Source: Hetaerina americana (lineage: Eukaryota; Arthropoda; Insecta; Odonata; Calopterygidae). Taken from it: DNA of 64,000 nucleotides. The stretch is taken from NCBI GenBank assembly GCA_022747635.1, contig JAKTNV010000066.1:621501-685500 (forward strand), given 5' to 3'. How positions within the stretch are numbered: position 1 is the first letter of the stretch; every line of letters starts with the position of its first letter. A model generated the notes under the pieces. The model saw nothing but the letters and a program-made list of their open reading frames with translations, was not told the DNA's origin and did no database searches. Below, piece by piece: positions 9,770-21,699 of this stretch. The translations under genes and the position numbers were made by a program.

Positions 9770-10843
9770 GGCCGAAACAAAAGTTTCGTTACCGTTAAAC
9801 GTAAGCCCTCGTATTTGCATATAGTATGGTCGAAATTGACAACTATTTCAGTTTTTCTATTTTTCCTTAAAATTCGGGTTTCAAAGCGATGTTTTAATGT
9901 GCAAGTGAATATTTTAATTGATTTCAAGCTTTTTTTGCGGTGCAAGAGGTAATCGTTCGGGGAAATGCTTCTATTTTTATCGCAGTTAAACATGGTGGTG
10001 CGGTATTGTCGCGCAATTCCAGTCCAAAAGTGTTATTTGCAGTCAGTTATTTGCAGGAGCTTCTTTTGTTAGGAAAAACACAGCTCAAGGCTAAATTCCT
10101 TCTCTTTTCCATGTTAATCACTTTTTACTCCAACTTTTATACGTTTCCCCTTATAAATTGATTATTTGTTTCAATATTCCTGCATTGATTCTGGTTTAAA
10201 ATTGCGTCCTTCCCACAGTAGGCAGGCGAACAAATGAATAATCAAAGCGCAACTGCAAATTCAATCTGCTCATGGTCTCCTCCTGGGGAAATGCTAATTT
10301 CCACATCTCGTTCCCTTCGTTAACGGCGGGCTAAGGTCGGAGGGTTTTTTGGTTGAAAGCAAGGGTTTTTTGAAGGCACCTCTCCGAAGGAATTAATGGG
10401 TTTTTAATTTTTTTTCGTCCTTCTTTCTCTCCCACGATCTGGACTCCTCGTTTACCCTTTCAGGTTCTACACGCAAAAGAAAAAACATCATGGTCCTGTT
10501 GTATCTGAGCGCCAAAGACACGCGATTCCACCTTTGAGGGTATTTTTAGAATTAGTTGTACCCGTCTCCTCGACGCGAAGGGTCCGTCCGTGTTGCTAAA
10601 ATAGCCCCCCACCCAACTACTGGGTATCCGCGGTTCCCCGTCTTTGAGAGCCGTGCGGAATACACAGAAGGGCTTGCACTTAGGTGGTGCGTGCGGTTGT
10701 ATCATGTTTCGGTGGCCTTAAATACTCGTACAAGTATTTGCGATGGGAAGAGTTGGGAGGGGGATTTTTATGAGACTAGGAACAATATGGAAGGTGTTGG
10801 GGGCGAAGGGGGGATAAAAATGTGTGAAGATCGGGGTTATTAA
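9770..10843. other. no gene seen
   Basis: Contains short open frames without recognisable domains. CCAAAATGGCGG-like and poly-T motifs near 9740 and 10405 are not enough to call a promoter. Confidence 0.45.
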
Positions 10844-11320
10844 TGTCTAATATTAACTCCTGGATAATTCCAGGATTTCAGGAGCCAGATAAACGTCTGC
10901 TCTATTATTTTGAGTTTGAGTTGAGTGTCACAGGGTGAGAGGAAAGCTAAAATGGATACACTATAGCATTTATCAAAGGGAGTGTTGTGTTCGTAGGCTT
11001 GTTTGGGGATAGGGAGCAAACCAATCAGGGAAGAATTCTTGCATGAGGCCCGGCGGTTAATAATTCTAATATTAAGTAAGGGGTGTGGTACACTGTCCAA
11101 TATAAAAGGCAGGGCAAAGTTGGCACTGTTTTGCATCTAGGTTTATTGCATGGCATGGGAGTGGTTTTGGGACGGGTTGGGGATTTAAGGAGTGGTTTGG
11201 TTGATTTGAGAAGATCGGATAAGTTGGCGGGAAACTTCTAATAAAACGTCGAAAAAAATTGAAAGCCATGTTTGCGTCGCCTGTTTGTGATGAACATTGT
11301 AATGCAACCGCGACCTGTCA
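10844..11320 (+). mobile_element. possible solo LTR or retroelement promoter segment
   Basis: The order of signals resembles an LTR: CCAAT (AAACCAATCAGGG, about 11018), TATA-like (CCAATATAAAAGGC, about 11097), then AATAAAA about 140 bp downstream (about 11239). Possible TG...CA ends are at 10844 and 11319, but I see no matching target duplication or second copy. Treat as a weak call. Confidence 0.25.
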
Positions 11321-12928
11321 GGGGGGTACGAAATAATTAAATATTTGTTATTTGCAATAATTAAATGCTAGTTTCTTTTGTGTAGAACTGTGTTAGTACA
11401 AATAAATGAAAAAAAAACTGAAAGAATAAATCGTATTGAATTTTTTAAAATACTATATTTACTATTGTTTATGATACAAATTTTTTAAATGAAGAAAATA
11501 ACAATCGATATTTTTGCCTTTATATTCGAAAGTCAATTTATATAAACACTTTGATAAACGGTGCATTTAATGTTCAGAAATATGGCTTTCATACACAAAG
11601 ACCTTAGTGGGTACCCGGTTACTCGGTCATGAACGAAGGGATATTCAGATTGATAGTTAATAACTGTTATTGAATCATTGATTGCTAAAATATTTCAAAG
11701 AAAAATCGGTGTGAGACTACTTCAATTTTGAGGATCCGGACGGTCATACCATTTTATTAAGGGAAATTGAGTTCATTCTATCGGCGAAGCTGAAATGAAT
11801 ACCCGGATACCCGGTTATAGACCGGACGTTTAAAGGACATAAATGTGTACTTATTTAAACATTAAGACGAAATTAAATCGTCAATTTGTCGGACCCAAAG
11901 TTCGAAAACAGAAACAAAATACATTTGAAATTGAAATATTTTTATGCGTAAATTTAAAAAATGAATAAATTCTTCCAGGACAGTGATTAAAGTAAAATAA
12001 TACAAATGATGAGTTACAAATTAATTGTAATATTTTTACCTCAATGTATTATAATTCAATTTTGGAAAACATTTCATTCCGAAGTGGAGGAGCAATTTCC
12101 TTTCACTTTCACCGTGTTGGTCTCCACGGATACGCATTGCTGATGGCTACGGGGAATCGATCCGTTGGGGAACAGTTGTTTTGAGCACAACCCTTAGCCA
12201 CCGAGTGCTGGTGGGGGCGGTGGGGAGGGGAAAGAGCAGATTTAGGACAATAAAGTCATCCCAAATCCAATTATATAGATTTCATGCATCAATGAATGGG
12301 GTGGACACATTCAGGTTTTTTAACTAACGGTCTTAAATAAAGCATTGCAATTCGATTTCATTCATTTTCAATACTACGTCTTGCGTTGCTACATGAAAAT
12401 ATATAATATACATGTATATACTAGTAGGAAGACAATTTTGTCACCACGCATGTATCAACGAGAGTGCACATTTTATATATCCTACGGTTTCCGGCTTCAC
12501 TTCGTGGAAATATTTAGCATCATTAATAGAAAGAACGTATTTTTCCGCAAATTTTTATAACAATAACAGTAATAAATGTGTAAAATTACAATCATTTCAG
12601 TGTAGATAATTTAATAGTAATGAAAATTTTATAGTCGTTTTGTTACCATGGTTAAGTAAACGAACCAAGACAATCATTATAAACTTTCCACGCACCAGTC
12701 CAGAATGAAAACAATGATTATTACGAGGTTTTTATCCCAAAGATTACGTGACTAATCATTTATTTATGGCCTAATTGTGATTTTTGCCCAAGCGCTTAAC
12801 GATTAGGAGTAATATAATTGACAACAGAGGTCTGTAATAGTGCATATCTTTTAGGATTTCATGTGATAAAATCTCAACAAAACTGCTCACCGACCAATCG
12901 AATTGCGCTGAATGACAAAAACCAACAA
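11321..12928. other. AT-rich, no gene seen
   Basis: Long AT-rich stretch with two ACCCGGATACCCGG-like motifs (near 11610 and 11810) and no coding signal. Confidence 0.5.
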
Positions 12929-15015
12929 ATATCCTTACTCTACGTCCCTCAGATCAACTCCCTCCTCCTTGTGAAAGCCTCTTTGCCTGGCGCAATTCTT
13001 CTCCTTACGTCCCTACTATTTTGACCGTGTTGGTCCAAAACACTTCCGAAGTACGTAAACTGTTCTACCTGCTCTAGTGTTTGCCCTCCTATTTTAATGT
13101 TTAGCTTAGCCTTTTTCTTTTTGGAAATTCGCGTAACCTTTATTTTATTAATATTGATTCTCATCCCATACCTGTCGCACTAAATTTCCAATTCACTAAG
13201 CAATGCTTGCAGCCCCTTGGCTGACTGACAAACTAAAGCTTGGTCATCAGCGAAACTAAGTTATTTTACGGATTCCCCGCCCACTTTCATTTCTACTTCC
13301 AGTTCTACCCATGCCTCTTTAATCATTTCCTCTGCATACAGGTTGAAGAGCAACGGTGATAACGGGCAACCCTGCCTTACACCTCTTCCTAACACTGCCC
13401 ATCCGGACTCCCCGTTCCAGACTCGCATATGAGCAGTCTTAGACATGTATAGATTGCGGATCAGCCTCCTGTCTCTCCAATCTATTCTAATTTTCTTCAA
13501 TATACTCATTAGTTTTCCCCAATTCACTCTATCAAACGCTATTTTGAAATCAACGAAACAGGCAAATGCCTCCTGGTTGTGTTCTATATTCCTCTCGATT
13601 AATAATCTCAATGCTGCAATGACATCACGCGTACCTCTCCTCTTCCTAAACCCAAACTGATCATCCCCTAAGTAATCATTTGCCCTACCCTCATTCCTTT
13701 TGTTTATGATCCTGAGAACAACTTTAGCTAAGTGGATTATCAAACTTATTGTCCTGTAGTCCTCACATGATGTAGCCTTTACCGTTTTCGGAATTGGAAC
13801 TAACATTGATCTCACAAAGTCTTCCGGCCAGATTCCCTCCTCATAGATACTCCTAATCATCCCATATAGCCTCTTCCTCCCACATTTTCCTAAGTATTTT
13901 AAAAGTTCCACGGGAATGTTATCCACCCCAACAGCCTTATTTAGTTTCATCTCCCTTAATGCTCTTTCTATCTCATCGTCGAGTATGCCTTGACCTAAGC
14001 TATCTTCCTCTACGTCTTGTTCCTTTTCTGTTCGTAACTTTGTTGGTCTAGGTTATTTACTCTGCAGTTCTTCTATACATTCCTTCCATCTCTCTTGGAT
14101 CTTTCCTGCGTCAACTATTACCTTACACGCCTTATCTCTAACTGTTAGAATAGATCTTCCTTTCTTACTTCCCGATAACGATTTAACTTTGCTGTACAGC
14201 GCACTAATTTAGCCTTTCCTCTGCAAACGTTCCATATCCTCACGCTGCGTCTTCCACCATGCTTCTTAGGCTTTATTTGTTGCCCGCCTCAATTTATTGT
14301 TTAATTCTTTGTACTTCATTTTGCCTAACTCTGAGTTTACATTCTTCCATTTTCTCCGCTCATCCATCTTTGTAATCATCTCGTCCGTGATCCATTTTTT
14401 CATAGTCTTTTTCCCTTCAACGGTTCGAATAGTCTTTTGCGGCTTTAGACAACCCTTTCTTGATACATTCCCATTTTTCTTCGATGGTACTGAGCTCTTT
14501 ACCATCCTCCATGATTTCCTCTACAGCCTGTTGGTACTGCTTCTTTTTCAATCCGTTTAATGCTTCTACATTCCATTTTCTAACTCGCCGCCCCTACCTT
14601 ATAATTTGAATCGGACGCTACAATTTATTGCATTTAAATTGTGGTCAGAGTCCGTACCCGCTCCCAGGAAGCTGTGCGAATTTATCACACTGTTCCTAAA
14701 CCTGTGTCTAACCAGGATATAATCTAGCTGATACCTTTCTGAGTCACCTGGCATTTTCCATGTATACCTGCGTCTTTTGTGGTGTCTAAACCAAGTGTTG
14801 GTGATGACTAGCCCCTGTCTCCTGCAGAACTCAACTGCTTTCTCCCCGCGGTCATTCCTCGTGCCTAAACCGTGGTCCCCCACCTTATCAGCATCCCTTC
14901 CTTCGCCTACCGTCGCATTCCAATCCCTCATCACTATGAAATGTTTCCCTGCAGGAACACACGCGATTATGTCCTCTAACTGATCGTATATCCTATCGAC
15001 CTCTTCCTCCGTATG
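12929..15015 (-). mobile_element. RTE-A LINE, both ends truncated
   Basis: Minus-strand copy running from the endonuclease (HTEEEVDRIYDQLEDIIAC...) through linker and RT to FTYFGSVLDQHGQNS and RRELI. It lacks the 5' UTR, the first part of the endonuclease and the 3' end. It ends at 15015, where a SINE body starts. Confidence 0.85.
12949..15015 (-). pseudogene. RTE-A endonuclease-RT, decayed
   Basis: Endonuclease remnant at 14599-15015 keeps the WNATVGEG block, QLDYILVRHR and a terminal SDHN. RT fingers and palm at 13261-13950 keep NKAVGVDNIPVELLKYLGK, FVDFKIAFDRVNWGKL and RGVRQGCPLSPLLFNLYAEE. The reading frame is lost at about 13261, where the FADD motif follows in another frame as FADDQALVCQSAKG. 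Several stops separate the blocks. It would have nicked target DNA and reverse transcribed its own RNA, but is inactive. Confidence 0.8.
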
Positions 15016-15225
15016 GCGAGACACTCTGGGCACCTGCAGCTCCACCCAAGCTAAAGTGATTTTTCGGGTACCAGGTCTTCCTGGGAATCCATAACTGGCA
15101 TAGGGAAAGGAACTGGCCCCCCTACCCTGATATGTGAATATTCACACGCCGTATAGGGCTTAGTACTGGGTGATCTCTACCATCACCTACTAAACCGACC
15201 TTCGGGTTGATTACTGTGTTTATGG

Positions 15226-15232
<7 letters not shown>
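15016..15232 (+). mobile_element. tRNA-SINE family 1, head missing
   Basis: Begins at GAGACACTCTGGGCACCTGC, just after the tRNA-like head, and runs to TTGATTACTGTGTTTATGG and a TA tail. The abrupt start abuts the 5' truncation of the minus-strand LINE. Confidence 0.8.

Positions 15233-15280
<48 letters not shown>
15227..15280. repeat. (TA)n microsatellite
   Basis: SINE tail; a diverged LINE starts directly after it. Confidence 0.9.
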
Positions 15281-15281
<1 letters not shown>

Positions 15282-15284
15282 TCT

Positions 15285-16060
15285 GTTAATCATACAGTCT
15301 AATCAGTTATGTTTGCTGATGGCCAGGCTCTTGTTTGTTAGCCATGGGGTTGAAAGCATTGCTGATTGAATTGGAAAGTCAGTGCGAAATATACGGCATG
15401 AGAAAAGCAAAGTTTAGCATTATCCTTGGAGGGCAATAATTGGAGAGGTGGAATAGTTTACATACTTTTACGAAGTATTTAGGACGCCAATGGTGAAAGT
15501 GGTTTGGACGTGAGGAGAAGAATTGCACTAAGCAAAGAGGCTTTCACAAGGAGGGAATTGATGACAGGGACGTTGAGTTAGGATTCAAGAAGAGAAAAGT
15601 GTGTTGGAAGTGTTTTGGATTGAGATGGCCAAATGGTAGCAGATATTTAAAAAAATGTGCATTAGGGTGGGTGTTTATGAGAGGGATGTTGAGTGAGGCT
15701 GTTAAGAGGAGGTTCGTCGAAACTTTGATACGGAGTGTGGTTATATATTGCGTGGAGACTAAGGTCACTGAAGTAGGATGGTAGAGGTAGATCGGAGGCT
15801 TTTTATAGACGTGGGTGTGGAGAAGAATGGAAAATAAGTGAAATGAACGGAGAAGAGGCAGAAGAGAGGTGGGTGCAGAGTGGAATGATTGACGATGGGA
15901 CAGAATGGGCGGAATCATTGGGCAAGCGGGGAAGTGGCATGAATGGAATGAGTTGGTTGGACGGAATGAAGGGAGGCAGAAGGCAGCATGTGGAATGGAA
16001 GGAAGGGTCATTGTGCTTTGGATCACCTGGTGGGGTAGCAATGAAAAGGAAATGGACCAC
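15285..16060 (+). mobile_element. diverged RTE-A-related LINE, 3' half
   Basis: Degenerate but collinear with RTE-A: TTTGCTGATGGCCAGGCTC (FADD region) at 15328, GAATTGGAAAGTCAGTGCG at 15369, GGACGTGAGGAGAAGAATTG at 15507, AGGCTTTCACAAGGAGGGA at 15539 and the G/A-rich distal segment to 16060. Many stops and indels, so it is older than the other copies or belongs to a sister family. Confidence 0.65.
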
Positions 16061-16134
16061 ATTTTGAAACAATTATCGCATCATCATCAGGGTTATGTCA
16101 TCAATTATTGAAACTTGCGATTAATTTTGGATAA

Positions 16135-16445
16135 AGTAGTAGTTTTAAGGGAAGAGGCGACCGACTACTAAGGTCATTTGCTCCATTAGGGATGTGCAGG
16201 GGAGAATGAAGTGTGGAGAGAAACCCGGCGTCTGCATTGGCCTACTCTTGTCAGCAGGTGCCAAGGGGTCAAACAGTAAAACATCCCATCCGATGGACGT
16301 CGTACTCTCTCAAAGTGCTTTCCGGAAAGCTCGTTGGGTTCGGGAAATCACTGGAAAAATATCTGCCACCTCCGGGATTCGAACCCCGGCTCTCGGTGGG
16401 AAGCATGTACATTAACCACCGTGCAACCCCAATCCCCAAACGTTG
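16135..16445 (-). mobile_element. tRNA-derived SINE, family 2
   Basis: On the minus strand a tRNA-like head with B box (GGTTCGAATCC equivalent, near 16373-16385) is followed by a body containing the complements of AAACCCGGCGTC and CCCATCCGATGGACGTCGTA. Collinear copies are at 17128-17445 and 46903-47182. The body is unrelated to family 1. Confidence 0.8.
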
Positions 16446-17127
16446 GATAAATGAATGGCTAGTGCACCAAGTTTAATTCGTTACAGTTGTTCATGTACCT
16501 ATTCGCTACAATTGATTTCAAATATTCTTCAGATGAATACTTTTTAATTTCATTTACCTGATATTTTTAATAAAAGTCGGATTGATATGTATCCCCAGGG
16601 ATCGTTCCGTAAAAAAAGTAAACAATTTTTCCGAAATGTATTCGTTCCCAAAAGTAATTTCTATTAGTAACTTTGTCGCTGGACATGACCTACAAGTGTA
16701 TGATAAAATTAATGACTTCACCTAAATGGAAATGGAAGATCCCAAATGAAATATAATTTCCGAACCGCCTGAAAAATTTCTAAATTTCGATGAATAATGG
16801 CGCTCTCAGTCGATTTTTCAGTGAAGATCCCTTAGTCAGTTGAAACTTATTGAAATTCAGGGAATGAAAAAATAATCTTAAAAAATTGCCAAAATTTCCA
16901 CCTTTTTTGCCCGTTGCCATGACAGATGAGGTCGAGGGTCACGGGGGAAAGTTCGAAGACCTTTTGAACACTTATCTCGGGGGGAATGAGGGAACAGTTT
17001 TCGAACCCTTGGAAGCAATAATACCTCTTGACCGTGGCTTGCCCGTCTCGTCCTGTTTTTTATGGGGATTCAGCTGAAATATTTGCCTTTTGCCGAAGTT
17101 AAGTCTTCCCTCCTTCGACCATATTTC
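16446..17127. other. no gene seen
   Basis: Sequence between two SINE family 2 copies. The short frame at 16886-17077 has no recognisable domain. Confidence 0.45.
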
Positions 17128-17445
17128 AGCGAGTAGTAGTAGTTTTGAGGGGAGGCGACCGACAGCTAAGGTCATTTGCGCCATAGGGGATGGACAGGAA
17201 AGGATGAAGGGTGGAGAGAAACCCGGCGTCGGCATTAGCCTACTCTTTACGAAAGGCACCAAGGGGTCCGCATCTTAACGTCCCATCCGACGGACGCCGT
17301 ACTCACTCAAAGTGCCCTCCACAAAGCACCTCAAGTAGGGATCGAGATACCTCTGAAAAATATTCAACACCGCCGGGATTTGAACCCGCGCCCTCAGGGT
17401 GGGAAGCCAGTACGTTAGCCCCCGCACCATCTCGATCCCCTATTT
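17128..17445 (-). mobile_element. tRNA-derived SINE, family 2
   Basis: Full-length looking. The tRNA-like head on the minus strand is at about 17370-17440 with B box GGTTCAAATCC, and the 3' side ends in ACTACTACTA on the minus strand. About 680 bp separates it from the similar copy at 16135. Confidence 0.85.
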
Positions 17446-18299
17446 CAGCGAGCGACAGATAGGAGGTAGATGCGATCTTTTCCCCCTCCACAATATGGTA
17501 CCTTGGAGGATTTATTTGCCGGACGATCTCATGGGGCCGTCGATCGAGTCGCCATTAATCCAGCTTACCATGACACAGTACCCCGCCATTGCAGCTATTA
17601 ATTAAAGAAAAACCTGTCCAAGAGAAAATATGAATGGACCATTAAAAAAGCTGTCAAATCCGGAATTATAGAAACGCATTAAACCTTTTTCAGTCGGAAC
17701 ATCAGCACAACTAAATCCTGTCATAGCAATAAACCTGAAAGGAGTTAACTTGCTAAATCTGGAAATCTACCAAAAGACGGAAACCAAGCAGAAGTGGAAA
17801 ACTGTCGAATACTTGTTAAAGCTGGAACCAAATGCATAATAATGCAATAAAACCTGCTCGATGACGATGATATAATAACAAGAAAAACTGCCGAAATATG
17901 TGTATTGCTATCGTGATACAGTGAAACCTGTGCGAGGCGTAATGTGCTTACCTGCGAAACGGAAACCTGCCAAGGCCGGATATACTCGTGTAAGGTGTGG
18001 AAATCTATGCAGTTAAATGTGTTGGAGGCATGATATACAGTTAGATGGCAAAAATCGAAATATATAAACGTGCGACAATCCTAGATTGAAACCTATCGAT
18101 TGCGGAATTTGTAATAGGACGCGAAACTACCATGCCTGGAGTGTTTTAGTTTAAATCTAACCAAGATTGTCTAACTCTACTTTCTACAGGTCATCCCACA
18201 ACTAAGCCAAGGGCACGATTTCAGGTGTAATAGTAACTATGGACACCGTGTGGGGTTTGGACCGGAGAAACACGGTCACTAAGGAATTAAGGTCACGAG
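17446..18299. other. no gene; irregular GAAACCTG repeats
   Basis: The word (G/A)AAACCTG recurs at irregular spacing between 17610 and 18095, without a clear period. No coding signal. Confidence 0.4.
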
Positions 18300-18514
18300 A
18301 GAGTTCGGTAGTCCAGGGGGTAGAGCGTTGGACTGCTGACCGGAGGGTCCCGGGTTCGATTCCCGGGCAAGGCACTCTGAGCACCAGCAGCTCTATCCAA
18401 GCTTTGTGATATTTCGGGTACCAGATCTTCCTGGGAAACCATAACCGGCACAGGGAAAGGAACTGGCCATCCATCACCTACCACGCCGACCTTCGGGTTG
18501 ATTACCGTGTTTAT

Positions 18515-18520
<6 letters not shown>
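18300..18520 (+). mobile_element. tRNA-SINE family 1, full copy with consensus B box
   Basis: The head keeps TAGTCCAGGGGGTAGAGCG and a perfect B box, GGTTCGATTCC (18353-18363). The body is slightly deleted (CTGGCCATCCATCACC) and ends GATTACCGTGTTTATGG before (TA)n. Of the copies here this one has the best polymerase III internal promoter. Confidence 0.85.
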
Positions 18521-18575
<55 letters not shown>

Positions 18576-18691
18576 ATATATATAATATAAATAATATGTA
18601 ATATATATATATATATATATTTTATATATACTGGGTGAACTCAGTAATCAACCCGAAGGTCGGCTTGGTAGGTGATGGTAGAGTGCACCCA

Positions 18692-18743
<52 letters not shown>

Positions 18744-18840
18744 TGGGTATACCAGTATATATATATATAAATAATATATACACATATATACACATATATA
18801 CACATATATATATGTATATATATGTATATATATGTAAACA
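18517..18840. repeat. (TA)n array containing a SINE tail fragment
   Basis: TA repeats with ATAA variants to 18628, a 63-bp minus-strand SINE 1 tail (18629-18691), more TA, and a CACATATATA/TATGTATATA section to about 18834. TACTGGGT words recur on both sides of the tail piece. Confidence 0.85.
18629..18691 (-). mobile_element. SINE family 1, 3' tail fragment
   Basis: Reads CAGTAATCAACCCGAAGGTC and GGTAGGTGATGGTAGAG on the + strand. Bounded by TATACTGGGTG and its inverted copy CACCCAGTATA. A similar isolated piece is at 40925-40980. Confidence 0.75.
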
Positions 18841-19959
18841 GGCGTATGCAGGATCTGAAAAAATTTCCCACACCGAAGAAAAACAGCAGTTTGAGGAGTT
18901 TTAACCGGGCCAATTGAGTAACTCCTCAAGACAAGTCCTCTTTTCCTGATTGAGGACGTTCCTGGCTCCACAGAAAGATCTGAAGAGTGAATAGTTTATC
19001 TCTTGGGTGTTCTATTTGTGCATGTGAGCGTGTTTTACGTGCCTTTAGATACCTTTATATCTTTTTTCTAAGTAATCACATGTCGAGAGCAATTTAATGT
19101 GAAAACTTTAAACGGATTGGGATTAAAAATTTGAGCAACGATGGAAAAAGGAGGGTTGGAGCGCTTTTTTTTTAGGACTTGATAGAAATCGCAACATTGT
19201 CATCCATTTAGGTGTTGACAATATTATTCGTAAAATCAATGAAGCAGCCCAAGGACTTTTTTTTAATTCCTATTTATGTGGGAAATAACTCCTAATATCC
19301 ACTCCTTATAATCCTCCATTCATTGTTTTTAGGATAACTCCGACGGCATTCCAAGTGTGCGTATAGCGAGCGTGTGTGCGTGCGTATTCATGCTCAAAAC
19401 AAACCATCACCAACGACGTCATCATCCCATCGACCATATTCCTACGTGTCGAACGGGGCTTTCGAAATCGCATTGTAATGCTCGTTGCGGGGCACTCCCC
19501 CGAGCGTTACCCGGACGACTTCCGGCGAATCAGATGCGTGAGGCAAAACCCAAACAAACATTTGAATTGCTGGCGGCGAAACACGGAATTATTCACGTGG
19601 CGTGATGTAGGAGGAACGGGGGCAAACCGCCCTCCATCGCCTCATCGCTCAGTAGTGAAGAGAATACCAAAACAGGCACAACCTAGGGCAAGCGAAATCC
19701 TTTGACGACCGTTACTCGGAATCGCAACCGGAGTAGTTGCTTAGTTCTGCCTGCATCGCTCCCTCTTTTTGATTTACTCAACGAGTTCAGAACAGCATAT
19801 GCACAATGAATAAATGAAACGACTCCAGTAGACCGCCGTAAACAGTTCACCTCTCTGAACTCACCCAACATTTCACACTATTACCACCCCTTTTATTCTC
19901 CTTATATATATTCCTCGGATGACCTAAATCAGTTCTCACTTCAACTTGTGTTGTCGTGA
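18841..19959. other. no confirmed gene
   Basis: Contains a 109-residue open stretch (19376-19705) with no domain I know, and a single arm of an inverted repeat at 19805-19858. Confidence 0.4.
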
Positions 19960-20196
19960 CGATTCACCTTCAGTACTGCGCTGAATGGGGCTACATTTTG
20001 GCCGAAATACGCGCATTGGTATTTACCTTTCTCATCCCTTTCCCTTTTTTACCCTTGTACCCCTTCCTCTGACTTGTGGCGTTAGCCAAGTAACCTCCTT
20101 TGGGCTTTGTTTTTATTTTTTAAATCTATTTTAATTTCCTTCCCCTTCCCTCAGAAAGGTAAACTGTTTACGGCTATTGGAGTCATTTCATTTATT
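19805..20196. repeat. imperfect inverted repeat, about 50-bp arms
   Basis: 19805-19858 (AATGAATAAATGAAACGACTC...) and 20150-20196 (...GAGTCATTTCATTTATT) are reverse complements apart from several substitutions and a 3-bp indel. The spacer is about 290 bp. Confidence 0.7.
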
Positions 20197-20215
20197 CAAT
20201 ACTGCTAGCCATAAG
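19976..20215 (+). mobile_element. Penelope-like terminal fragment (tentative)
   Basis: Starts with a decayed hammerhead-like core: CTGAATG, stem GGC...GGCC, GAAA, then TACGCG (19981-20013). It continues to a T/C-rich stretch and GTTTACGGCTATTGGAGTC. Motif order resembles Penelope-like pLTRs, but no protein remains. Confidence 0.4.
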
Positions 20216-20219
20216 AGCT

Positions 20220-21223
20220 CGATTCAATCACTATAGACCATGCACAGCTGGATAACGTCCGGCCAGAATCGTGCCAGCATCATCGGTTAGAATAGCTGGC
20301 CATTCGAGCTTATGAAATTCCGCTTAAACTTCTAGTTATTGTTGCGTCACCTTGTACAGAACAAGGAAAATGACTCACTCACAATTCATCTACCTTCTAT
20401 TTTCATGGATTAATCCGGTTCCTTCTTCTCTCTTCGTAACAAACAGGAGCTAGATATTAGAAATATCATCACGATCAATACAATCGCGTACATTAATTTT
20501 CCAAACACTGGTTTTGGAATGGTTGTCAAAACGACGGCATAGTTAGGAATTTAATTAGAAAACATTTCCATTGCCACTTATGTCAACAATGTACTATTAT
20601 TAGTCTCGTCGTGCTATCGTATGAAGTGGCAGTGAAAATGAGAGATCGAGTGACTAGAAACGACAGATTTAAGATGCCTTTAATTTTTAAAACACTATGG
20701 AGTTAGTAATACGAGATGGAAACGCCAGGTGGCGCCTAAAACACTTAAGTGTTGTCAAGTCTCAAAATATAAGTGGCAAGCCTTGCACTGACAGTGACCA
20801 CGATCAAAAAGAAAACTATTCTAAGCACCATAAGCTCGTCGTATTTTCTATCTATTCTATTGTCTTCCTAGCTGTTGTAAAAACCTTTCTATTGTTTTAA
20901 ATATATTACCTATCCCTGGCCCAACGCTTAAATTTTATCGTACGCACCTGGTCCCCTGTCCCCCATACGTCCCGCAAAGAAAACTGTAAAATTGCTCTGA
21001 TGTTTTATGGGGCGAAGAAATTCCACGATAGTGAGCCAACCACAGCCTCGCATCGAGAATACCTTTAAGTAGTAGTTTGCGGGAATGTTAGTACTTCCTC
21101 TCCAGTGACCAACCACAGATACACTCAGCCCAAAAATGGGATCATTGGCAGGGGTTAAAGGGACTCAGTTAAGGACACCTGTTTTCTAAAACACATGCAC
21201 ATACTATCCGTGACTGTTTTTCG

Positions 21224-21230
<7 letters not shown>
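20220..21230. other. no gene seen
   Basis: No recognisable coding, RNA or repeat signal. Confidence 0.5.
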
Positions 21231-21296
<66 letters not shown>

Positions 21297-21313
21297 CATA
21301 TATATATATACAC

Positions 21314-21350
<37 letters not shown>

Positions 21351-21360
21351 CATAGACCGA
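21231..21360. repeat. (TA)n tract bounded by an 8-bp inverted repeat
   Basis: TCGGTCTA (21231-21238) and TAGACCGA (21353-21360) bracket TA repeats with CATA interruptions, so the whole could extrude as a cruciform. Confidence 0.85.
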
Positions 21361-21640
21361 AGCCGAAAGGCCTATCATAGAAACCGAGGCCTTGGCAGCA
21401 CTGATGGCGGCACACCACGCAGTCAGCATGGCGGAACCGGACACCGCGATCATTGTGCACAGAGACAATCAAGCTGTTGTAGCCTCTTTGTCAAGGGGAA
21501 AAGGTGTTGTTTTCTTTTGCAATGATGTAATGCAATTGTACATGGCTTTAATAAAGGAACAGTCACGAAATGTGACCTGGAAGTACATTCCTTCGGAGGC
21601 ATATCCGGCCGACCGTCCTTCGCGGACCGTCCTACCTCCC
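21361..21640 (+). pseudogene. retrotransposon RNase H domain fragment
   Basis: An open segment contains [15 protein letters not shown] (catalytic Glu motif), [19 protein letters not shown] (DN motif) and, after 50 residues, WKYIPSEAYPADRPSR, which matches the W.Y.P...NPAD.PSR end of retroelement RNase H domains (DIRS- or LTR-type). The N-terminal Asp strand is missing because the (TA)n tract replaces it. After about 21640 the frame leaves the domain. It would degrade RNA in RNA-DNA hybrids. No RT or integrase is adjacent. Confidence 0.45.
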
Positions 21641-21699
21641 TATGCCCGCTCGGCCACGGATTCGGGATCTGGGTGGACATATAGGTGGGACGAGGCCTG

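Noticed and set aside
17610..18095. GAAACCTG-rich stretch as a satellite
   Set aside because: Spacing is irregular, and no unit longer than about 8 bp repeats.
18353..18363. functional tRNA with a perfect B box
   Set aside because: Same SINE family; no 3' acceptor strand pairs with the 5' side.
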